Source: Sacculina carcini
Taxonomy: Eukaryota; Arthropoda; Thecostraca; Sacculinidae
Assembly: GCA_916048095.2 (NCBI GenBank)
Contig: OU696597.1
Coordinates: forward strand, 4,625,747 to 4,689,746
Length of the DNA: 64,000 bases
Direction of reading: 5' to 3'
The notes beneath the pieces were generated by a model. The model saw only the letters and a list, made by a program, of their open reading frames with translations. It searched no databases and was not told where the DNA came from. This document shows, piece by piece, positions 43,022-64,000 of the stretch. Each line of letters starts with the position of its first letter. The first letter of the stretch is position 1. Position numbers and translations under genes: made by a program.

Positions 43022-44696
43022 TGTAGTTTATAGGGATTATTCATAAGTTTATGGGGGTTAATTTATTGTTTTTAAGTCGTTTCTATTGGGGTGTATCAAG
43101 ATTCGTGTTCAATTCGAAATGATAATGATTATTCAATCACAAGGCTGTGTAATTTGATGTGTAGTTGATCGATTTTGTCATTCAGTTGCATTCAGTGTTG
43201 CATATAATTAGAATGAATGGTTCTGCAAATGTTTGCGAGCACTCGACTATGCGCTCTCACTGCACAAACACTTGAAACAAGGTGTTTCTACGATGCCTGG
43301 ACGGTGAAGCGGCCTCTGCTGTTTGTGAGTCTCGCATCAACATGTTGCGTGAGCATGTTGCATGCAATATCTTCACCGATCACACATGTCTCTCTCTCTT
43401 TCACACATACAGCGAGGAAGATAAGTGACAGTAAAGTCCCCGATTAGTAGAGTGGTTTCAGCGCTGACAAATATTGTGCGTGAACCCACATACACTTACA
43501 CACACACACACATGTTATATACGTCTGTGTATTATTGACTCTTGTTCCAGTCTAGCAATAATAATAGATGGTGACTGTCAATTGTGTTGCGCGCGTATTT
43601 CGGAGGCGATCAACGGCCGCTCTATTGCTCCTCCACTACACTAACACACACATACACACACAAACACACACACACACATGCCGACAATACCGTGTATATA
43701 TAGCTACCACACACTCACAGGATTACACCCATCAAATACACACACAGACGCAGAGACAGACAGACAGACATACTTCGAGAACATTGTCACAAGGAATGAA
43801 CGCTGATGTGTCGGCGCACACGCGCATATATGAGATGCTGTCCAGCTATTAAGAGATCTGCGTCGAAAACACACACAAACACACACACACACACACACAC
43901 ACAGAGAGAGAGAGCAGATTGGTGACGGAACGATTGGAAGCTCGAGATTGTCAGTTAGAGCAAAGTGTGGCCAGATGGCGCTGACAGCGAGGGAATGACG
44001 GGCGCGAAAGACAGACGAGACAAAGTCGCGTGGAATGTGCAGTTTTAACAAGTGAACCAACTGGAGAAATCACCATCATGACCGGCATGTGTGTGTGTGT
44101 GTGTATATAGCTGTGTGTACAGCAACGAACGAAAGGTTAGCTAGAATGAAAGGCAGACTTATTCGCATGTTTTTCCTACAAACACATACATACACACGCA
44201 TGCATTTTACATAGGCGGAGTATTATAGCCTCTATGACGATTCACAATTGGGCAATGTCCCTTAGCACCATGACCGAATAAAACACACACACATACATAC
44301 ATACATATCTATATATCTGACTAGAGTAAACCGATAGGAAATATAGTTCTACAAACAAGCGCCATCTATCGACGGCCAAACAAACGATGAGTATTACAGG
44401 TACCGGCTAGATGTCGCCACTGTACACATCACACGCACAACAGCGTATTTCAGAGAGAAACACCAGAAAATCACACACACACACACATACACACACGTTT
44501 GTCACAAGTGAAGAATTCACAAATTGGCACAATGCTAAGTCAATGCCGAAAGTTTCACACACACACACACACACACATACATACATACACATTTATGCAC
44601 GGTAAATGTTGTCGCTTCGAAGAATAAGCCAAGAAACGAACAATAAGCCAAATGGAACGCTCTGCCAATACTACACACACACATACACATATATAT

Positions 44697-44729
<33 letters not shown>

Positions 44730-44933
44730 CGTATATACACGCTCCCTAGCTAGGCACATGCATCCATTCACGCAGACACACACACTCACTCACATACGCA
44801 ATTTTATATACATAAATTTCATATTTACTAGAGATAAGCCCGAAATCACCTCGACGAGATAACACACACACACACACACACACGCGCGCGTATCGCTGAC
44901 TAGTTGTGGCACATGCCGTCCAGATGGCGCTGT
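43022..44933. other. Downstream flank of the ZEB gene, CA-rich
   Basis: CA arrays lie at 43497-43513, 43645-43679, 43868-43904, 44476-44498 and 44557-44580. A TA run lies at about 44707-44729. No gene is recognised. 43217-43447 is open on plus but has no motif. The 3' untranslated region of the ZEB gene should begin at 44933 and run downwards. Confidence 0.5.
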
Positions 44934-56039
<11,106 letters not shown>

Positions 56040-57203
56040 GACAACCGGATGCTGAGGTTGAGATAAGCGCGACTCAGACACACGACTCAACAGTGTATGA
56101 TACGCAGAATTAAACATCACATACACGCACGCACGTGGATACACGTGAACACACACACGTGAATACACACACCTAACCTGCGTCAGAGCAACAAGCGGAA
56201 TGACCAACACCGCACGAGAAGAGAATACTGTGCGACCGCGCCATCCACGCACATACACACAGACATACAGACAGACAGACAGACTCGTTGACGCGACGGG
56301 TCGTCGTGAGAAACAGCCAATCAGCGGTCGTCTTTCACGAACCCCCTCTGAGTGTGTGTGTGTGTGTATGCGTGTGTGTGTGTATGCGTGTGTGTGTAAG
56401 TGTCGGTGTGAGCAGGCGACAGGTCCCTCCCACACTCACATACACATACTGACACACACACACACACAAGCGTACACTTGTCAGTGTTTACAAATCGATC
56501 ACAGAAAAAACCTCAAGTTATCAAGTTAGTATAAAAAGCACACACACAAAACACAGCTCGACAATCGTAGTGAAGTACAGAATGTCAACACGTAATTAGC
56601 CAATAATACGTTGAAAACACATGAACACAAAGTTTACATGAATCACGCTTGATTCATTATATTTATTAATTTAATTCCAATTATTCAATTCTACGATTGT
56701 GAACATTGCAATTTTCTTGACATCTAGCTAGCAACTGCGAATTCCAGGAGTTTAGCAACGTCCTTGATGACCACACACACATACACACACATACACACAC
56801 ACATACACACACACACCGCTGACCTCTGCATGTCCGCGGGCTATGACGCAACACACGTGCAACCAGAACAATGTTGCAATCGCTCGTGTATGCGCGCGTG
56901 TGTGTCTTTAATGTCAACCTGCGCAAGATTGTGCACAAGGGAGATCGTTCAGCAACGTGTCAACCGTACAGAGAAAAATTAACACACACACACGCACACA
57001 CACGCACACCTACATATACAAGCGCACATGCAAGCGTACAAACAAGCGCGCACACACACACACACACACACACAGACAGACATAGGGGATTCTCATTAAC
57101 CGGCTGTCACTGCCAATCAACGCTGATTAATTTCAACTGTATTTGCAAGCTACACACACACACACACATACAGTAAATACAGACACACATACACATACAG
57201 TAA

Positions 57204-57246
<43 letters not shown>

Positions 57247-57410
57247 AACGTGCACGAAAACACAAGCAAATAATGTGAAGGCAAAGTGCACAAATAAAGG
57301 GGAATCAGATAGCACTTGAACAGCTGCAAGTGAGAATATCAGCAGTTATCAGCATCTCTCTCTCTCTCTCTCAACCTCTGTCTGCCTTTTCTACACTATC
57401 TTCAGTTCAC

Positions 57411-57441
<31 letters not shown>

Positions 57442-57800
57442 ACACCCACACACACACACACACAAAGAGAGACGAACCCTTGTGCAGTGTTCAGCCGTTG
57501 AGGTAATTACAAAGACAAGTGTTTTTACAGCGTGTGTGTGTGTGTGTGTGAGCAGGTCAAGAGGTGAGGAGAGCAAAGTCCCTGCGGGGGGGGGGGACGG
57601 GTCCACTTCTGCCGCCCCCCCACACACACAACCCGCCTCATATTAGCGGCGCTAAGTTTACAACGCAAAAATGACCCATCGCCCATATATATACAGATAT
57701 GTACAGATAGAGACAAACACGCATGAAGAAAGCTACACCCACTTCATTACTCATATTTCCTATATTACTCAGATTACTCATGAGTAATGATAGTTCTAGA
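56040..57800. other. Upstream side of ZEB exon 1, microsatellite-rich
   Basis: Contains CA/TG arrays at 56353-56396, 56768-56815, 57049-57075, 57150-57241, 57409-57465 and 57531-57552, a CT run at 57356-57373 and a G10 run near 57587. Any ZEB promoter should lie here in minus sense. I see no clear TATA box for it, and no other gene is recognised. Confidence 0.45.
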
Positions 57801-57801
57801 C

Positions 57802-58030
57802 CAGCGGTGGTCGACCACATCTTTCTGTGAATACCCCACTTCCCCTGATGAGCCATCATTTCATTTTCAACACAACAACAGCACTGAATATTCCAGCAAA
57901 TTCAACATGTGGATTGGTAAAAAACACGATTTTTTCAACTCGTTCTGTCCGACCTTTAATTCGCCACTTGTCACAACGCCTCTATTTCTCTGCGCTTGGA
58001 AAATTCTCCACCAGTTAAGGATGGCTATTT
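57802..58030 (+). mobile_element. hAT-type MITE, second family member
   Basis: It shares with 7681-7925 the text CCCACTTC-x-TGATGAGCCAT, TTCATTTTC, GACCTTTA-TTC-CCACTTG and the CCA-x-x-GTTAAG right end. The left edge is CAGCGGTGGTCGACCAC. The ends are diverged and no target duplication is clear. Confidence 0.6.
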
Positions 58031-58439
58031 CAGTGACATATAACATGCATATGGTGGACAAACGCGTGCTTAACGCGAGCAAGCGTCACTGTATTAACAC
58101 ATACGAACAAGAACAAATATTATCATGCTGCAGAAGATAGAAGCCTAGTCTTACAGAAAAATGATGAAAAAAAATTGAAAAAACAAATAAAAGAGCAAAG
58201 ACTAGTATTGTCAAAGTTTAAAAACTGTCAATGATTGTGAAAAATTGTCATCATTCAAATATTGTACCTCTGCGTGAACTGTAGGTGAGCCAATTTGTTC
58301 TCTATCTTGCGGAGTTTGACATCTCCACAACCTGGAGGCGTGGAGTAAGCCCACTCCCTGACTGCAGTAGATACCAAGTCAGGCTGACTGACTGAATGAC
58401 TGTCAGGAATTATCGCGGGAAAATTCCAGTTACATTATT

Positions 58440-58625
58440 GCGGATATAAGAGCGTTGTCGGGAGTGCAGTGAATGTCTCTTCAATATCCAGAGTTCTCTT
58501 ATATCCAGAGTTCTCTTATATCCAGAGTTCTCTTATATCCGGGGAAATTGCACGTAAAGTATAGAAGACGGGCTCAAAGAAATACCTCTCATATAACCAG
58601 GTCTATCTTATGCGTGATACACTAT
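58440..58625 (+). repeat. 17-bp tandem repeat inside a Tigger-like block
   Basis: ATATCCAGAGTTCTCTT recurs three times with a 17-bp period from 58484, then passes into ATATCCGGGGAAATTGCACG. The flanking sequence is related to 51638-51775. Confidence 0.8.
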
Positions 58626-59543
58626 ACTTTACAAAATCAAATGAAAGTGTTGCATAATTGAGCTGTAACTGTTGGTCTGTAATACTGTCATGGCTTCCTC
58701 TCAACCCGGCGTCACTGGTGCAATTTGCAAACCCACTTCTTGCAACAGTGCACGCTAGGTCCCTGGGGCAGTTTTGCACTGGCATAAGCAAAAATGTTGA
58801 CGAGCGCGACATGCAGCCGACACACTTGTGCTCGAGGGACAGTGCCACTCCACGCCTCATTAGCATAGACTTAGCACGATAAAACTCATGAGAAAAGTGC
58901 ACTGTACTCGGCTGGTTGGCGTGTGCACACACTGATTGTTGCAAAAGAGAGGACGACTTGATAAGTGAAGCAGCAGATTACACAATAACCAGCGCGGAAT
59001 TAAAACGCCACCAAATTATAGTAAATTAGCGAGTATTCTCATGTTTACTTTTGATAAAAGCTATCATTTTAAAACTTATAAACTGTGCAAGATCAATTCA
59101 ACTTATAAACTAGGCAACTGACAACTGACTGTGTAAGAACTGACAATTGAAAAAGAAAAAAATTCGATTGAGTGCGTTGAAAGAAAAAATAATGCAATTT
59201 TTTTTAGTTTTTTCTCCCAAATTTGAGCATTTTCAAATAGAACTTACAACTCAGCAACATATGGTATTGTCAAAAATACATGATACTCAAATTCAAACAA
59301 CTCAAAAGCATGGTGAACTCATGGTGTTCGACTGCGTTCAAGCGTCGTTGACAATAACAAGTAAGAATAGTGAATTTCCAAGTGGAAAAATGTAAATAAC
59401 AGCTACTCAAACATATATACTGACACACCGACACACACACACACATACACATGGAGATAGAGACACGTATCGCTGGAATAAGAGAAACACAGGAGTTGAG
59501 CCTGATGTTGTCCAGATGTCACCGTAGACACACACACACATAT

Positions 59544-59579
<36 letters not shown>

Positions 59580-59928
59580 ACACACACACACACACACATG
59601 CACACCTACACGGCCACACGTGGGCACATGTGTTCAGATTGTAAAATCGTCCCGCCAACAAGAAACACTGCACAAACATTATGTTTTCGCTGTGAAAACA
59701 CACTTGACGATCGGCACATTCACAGAACAAACACACAAACACAAGAGGACACTAGTACACAAACATACACATACACAAACATACATACACACACACACAA
59801 GCATATACAAGCAAAGTGGTGATGTTTGCCAGTTAAAATCAATGACACAGCAAAAGCCCATATTATCACTGAGAGAAGATTCAAATCAAACCACAACGGA
59901 CGATATTTTCGTGGAACCAGCTACACAC

Positions 59929-59959
<31 letters not shown>

Positions 59960-60115
59960 CACACACAGAGATGGAGAGAGAGGGAGATGGATGCAGGGCA
60001 AGTGTAAGAGAGATTCGATGTTGCTCCGTCAAACCTTGTAGTCAGGCGTGTTTGACTGGCTGCTGTGCTAACTTTGCTGCCTACAAGTTCCACGCCCAAA
60101 AACCGCCCAACACAA
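58626..60115. other. Gene-free stretch
   Basis: The open frame at 58603-58944 on minus has no motif. CA arrays lie at 59529-59572, 59575-59598, 59784-59799 and 59932-59967. I see nothing else to report. Confidence 0.4.
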
Positions 60116-60117
60116 AG

Positions 60118-60118
<1 letters not shown>

Positions 60119-60180
<62 letters not shown>

Positions 60181-60182
60181 CA

Positions 60183-60242
<60 letters not shown>

Positions 60243-60258
60243 CAGACACACACACACA
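60119..60258. repeat. Long (CA)n array with GGCAGA interruptions
   Basis: About 60 CA units are broken three times by GGCAGA. The long CA-encoded ORFs on both strands are artefacts. Confidence 0.97.
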
Positions 60259-60588
60259 GGCAGACATACAAACGTGCGCACCGAGAAAAGCAGAGGTGGA
60301 GATAAAATGCCAAATATACATAATGCAAACTGACAAAGAATACTCGAGCATACACACATACATACACGCACACATATACACACGCACATACACATATACA
60401 CGCACACACATACACACACACTCACACACACACACACACACATACAGGCTTTATCGCACCATTTCCTTGAGATATACATCAACACGCAGTTTAAAACGCA
60501 AAACACAAGTAATCTCGCATACGTCCTGAATGGAGGTATATCAGCGCGCATACCAGTCATATACTTGCTACATGTCATCAGTATATCG

Positions 60589-60800
60589 CAGTGGTTCTCA
60601 ACCCTTTTTCTCTCTGATTCCCCACTTCTTAATGAGCCAACTCTTCCTTTTACGCTTGAAAAAACTGAGAAATGGCATGAACTCAGTTGTTGCACAAAAT
60701 GCAAACAACTGCACAAATGCAAATATATCAGAAAGTCATTTGTCAAGTTTGTAATTTTATGTGATAATTTTCGACATTTTGTTTTAATTATTCGACGAAA
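60589..60800 (+). mobile_element. hAT-type MITE, third family member
   Basis: It starts CAGTGGTTCTCAACCCTTTT and follows 7681-7925 closely through TCTGATTCCCCACTTCTTAA and TGAGCCA-x-CTCTTC. The right end is lost or replaced by the 40-bp tandem repeat that follows. Confidence 0.65.
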
Positions 60801-60920
60801 AATTGAACTATGTACATGTACAACTATTAAACCATGTACAAATTGAATCATGTACATGTACAACTATTAAACCATGTACAAACTGAACCATGTGAAAATT
60901 GAAACATGTACATGTACAAA
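60801..60920. repeat. 40-bp tandem repeat with TGTACATGTACA palindrome
   Basis: Two nearly identical 40-bp units (60801-60840 and 60841-60880) and a partial third, each with the self-complementary TGTACATGTACA. Confidence 0.88.
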
Positions 60921-60995
60921 TTTCAACCTGGAAACACTTCGAAATTTTCTGGATAACTCACCTCTCTATCAACACATCTCATTGTCAAACACTAA

Positions 60996-60999
<4 letters not shown>

Positions 61000-61079
<80 letters not shown>
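61000..61079. repeat. (CA)n array
   Basis: About 40 CA units. A further array lies at 61187-61215. Confidence 0.97.
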
Positions 61080-61084
<5 letters not shown>

Positions 61085-61185
61085 TATGCAGAAACGTGCA
61101 TATACAAACGGATATACACACACACGCATACACAGCGGATCACGCACTAACAGTAAACTGCTGAATACACATACACTTACAGGTG

Positions 61186-61222
<37 letters not shown>

Positions 61223-61399
61223 ACGCACGAAGGAATACCTGGCAAGACTACATCAAGCCATTTGGCAAGAATCCAAAGTGATGACGTCACAGTGACATAC
61301 ACACAAACATACACGCACATACACATACCACACAACACACACGGACAAGGTGGCACATTAGACAGGTATTTCTGGCCAATGCACACAAGCAATTAATGC

Positions 61400-64000
61400 A
61401 GAAAATAACCTGTACTATCTGATATTGAATTATGCAACTATCAATCAAGATTATATATCGACCCAACGCGACTTTGCAATAATAAAACGGTCAATTGAAA
61501 AAGTCGGCAAATTCAACACAAATTTTAAGCTAGACTTTGGCCATATTGAACCAGCCAAATAGAAAATTGAACAATACATACACGCAATAAATCAATTTGG
61601 AAAATTATATAATATGCATTACACGATAATCACAAACACACAGTTAAAAACAGCTTGGCCTGTACACGGCAAATGTTTCAAGTGATTTAAACAATATTTC
61701 TAATTTAATGTTCTGTAAACTGTTTATAGCTTTCAAAATTAAGTACACTGAAAAACTTTGATAATGCTTATTTCATTTGACTTGCAAATTATTTTCTAAA
61801 TAATTTCAACTTTAAATTATGTTATGTGTTGATGTTTTGGCAAAAAATGTGATAATTATTGCCGCTTATAACACGCATGTACATAAGCTCAAACAACAGT
61901 AAACTAAAAACCAAATATAAACATATAAGAAGTATGAATTAACCGTAGAAAATCTAGTTATTTAACCAGCAGAGGCAAAAATAGAGCTTATATTGTCACA
62001 GTGTCTGTACTACACATGCCATCACTCACATATGCCCGGTTTTCTAGTCAATAAATAGACAATATTTAACTGCTGCATGCTGATATATCATACACAGGCG
62101 TAGATTCAAGGACGTAGATTTGTGTCGAGGCTCGGTATTAGTGTAAAAAGTTGGTTCAGTTGGTCAATTGCATGAGACCTCAACCATTTTATGCCTAGTC
62201 AATTATAACACAAACACCCCAATGATAAGTATATTGCATATAGACACACAGCCAATTCGTCGAAGGGTATATTACCCCCATACCCACCGGGATATACACC
62301 CATGACACACAACCCTATTCATAAACGAGAACACAAACACACACAGAGTGGTAGAAAGGAAAATGCACACCCAACAACAATTATACACAACTGAACACAA
62401 TCAAGACAAAACAAGACTAATCAAGCCAATTGGTGCGAAAAAAAGACAAGATCGTTCAGAAATTAACACAAGAACCAGCAGAAATTTGACACCATTGGCA
62501 GAAAACATTGCCTGCGGGGCTTATTAGTGCACCATACTAACTCCACCAGAAACGACACTCATTCACACACACACTCATACACACACACACTCATTCACAT
62601 ACACACTCATACACACACACACACACACAGCAAGTGTGTGTGTCTGTCTACCTGTCAAAGGCGCCATTTTTCACTTGATCCAATTGAGTGTGTGTGTATG
62701 TGTGTGTGTGTGTGCTTTCTACCTACACACACACACACACACACTCAACGACCATCCAACATACATGTGCACGTACGCACACACACGTTGACAGACGGAC
62801 ATACAAACGGATGCGCACAAGATGTGGCGACAGCTCACAGATAACACACACACACACACTCATGCACACACACGTACAAACTGACTAACAGACACACAGG
62901 CAGACAGACACACAGTTCGGTCTGAAGGACAAATAAATTCCAGTACAATTACCGCCAATTGGACACTGACAAACACACAGACATACAAACACACTGACAC
63001 GTACATGCACACGTGTGTGGTTCATAGAACCCCCATCAACTACACCAACGAACCTACATGATAACAGTATTAACACACCCACATGTGTGTGTTTATACGG
63101 GGTCTGCATTTTAGAAATTGATCATTACAAATTATTGATTCACGTATTTATTAATTGTAAATCTTTTTAATTTGGTAATTTATATTTTGTCTTCTAAACT
63201 ATGTTGTGATTTGTAAGATGGGCGTTGGTTATCTTATTGTATCGATTGTCTGGGAAAATGTACCACTTGAAGAAATCTAAAGATCAGCTACGTTTCAAAT
63301 ATGAGGATGTGGTGTAGGAGGTTGGGTTTTATAGTGGGAGAATTTCTGCCTTTTAAATAGATCACTCAGAAAATAGTCCCCCTGAAAATACCGTATTTTT
63401 CCCAATGTTTTCCGTCAAAACTGCGATCGTGAAATTTTTGTGCTCAATTTTGTTGTGCTCAGCTTGTGACCAATGATCAATTTTTGCATCGGCAAATTGC
63501 GAAATTCAGCCCAAAATTCCTACCTTTAATATCACAGTTACGACAAAGGAATTAATTGACGAATTAATTTAATTGTTAAAAATACACACATTTGTTACAA
63601 ATGATACTTAACGTAAACGTACTTACTGGAATTAATAAAAAGAGAATAATTGTAATATCGAGCGTTTATAGGAATTAATCGAATTTATACATATTGGTGT
63701 CTTGTGTGTGTTTCATCAACAAAACGTACGGTATTTTAATTGTATTTTAATAATATTGATTAATGTATCATAATTATTTCTCGCAAAAACACCGCCAACA
63801 ATCACAAATTTACAAACTTTATTAAATTTATATATTTTGTGGATGTATTTTTTAACAAAAACAGAAAAAATATATAAATACTTCATTTGAAAAATATACA
63901 AAAATGAAAATTCCTGGAAATTTCATACATTTCACTTATACTTACATTACTCAGATTCTTATATATATGGGATAAGCCTGAGTTGGCAGAATTAATAGCA
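61400..64000. other. AT-rich, gene-free end of the window
   Basis: No gene or known element is recognised. CA-rich text is concentrated at 62560-62900. The last kilobase is very AT-rich with no repeats of note. The short frame at 63716-63901 has no recognisable content. Confidence 0.5.

Noticed and set aside
60065-60529. Long His/Thr- and Cys/Val-rich open frames around 59.5-60.5 kb.
   Set aside because: They are read-through of CA/TG arrays in alternating frames and carry no other content.

Overview
This window looks like nuclear DNA from a bilaterian invertebrate. Host genes are split by introns and most lie on the minus strand. CA/TG and AT microsatellites are very dense, and fossils of many transposon classes fill the gaps: Ty3/gypsy and BEL/Pao LTR elements, several LINE families, mariner, hAT, and piggyBac-like and tRNA-derived short elements. 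The ZEB/zfh1 gene indicates a bilaterian. I could not place the phylum. The short TTAGG-like tract near 20.67 kb does not decide it.

Host genes. (1) 44934-56039, minus: a complete-looking ZEB/zfh1-type zinc-finger/homeodomain repressor in six exons whose phases all agree (about 732 aa, four N-terminal fingers, a homeodomain, a PLDLS CtBP motif, three C-terminal fingers). (2) 27.6-30.8 kb, minus: a partial tandem array of CASC3/MLN51 (Barentsz)-like genes. One middle copy has three phase-compatible exons and stops right after the eIF4A3-binding SELOR domain, where the sister copy reads on into a glycine/arginine-rich tail. A coiled-coil exon of compatible phase follows. (3) 4056-4508, minus: one exon of TMEM245. 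(4) 4665-5717, minus: an intronless, decayed copy of the DEAD-box helicase DDX55. (5) 38886-39021, minus: one exon of a class I phosphatidylinositol transfer protein.

Mobile-element layout. 0-2 kb holds hAT and BEL/Pao scraps. 8.3-16.6 kb reads best as one old Ty3/gypsy element (minus) whose two LTRs match piecewise and have been split by later insertions, including a LINE fragment and a hAT-type MITE. 17-22 kb holds hAT, mariner, LINE and BEL/Pao debris. 22.2-26.8 kb is a young gypsy element with 268-bp LTRs and a 5-bp target duplication. It sits inside a LINE whose reading resumes on the far side. 31.9-35 kb is a hAT family with a TTF/ZMYM-type transposase, plus a cassette between two 144-bp direct repeats. 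36.4-43 kb has two gypsy integrase fragments, a third gypsy 3' end, two piggyBac-like MITEs with palindromic ends, and LINE pieces. 45-64 kb (the ZEB gene and its upstream side) is dominated by CA/TG arrays with a tRNA-like SINE, LINE tails and MITEs.

The observations most worth a second look are the MLN51 tandem array with its SELOR-only copy, the repeated placement of long TG tracts just upstream of 3' splice sites in three unrelated genes, the nested LTR elements, and the 144-bp repeat cassette.
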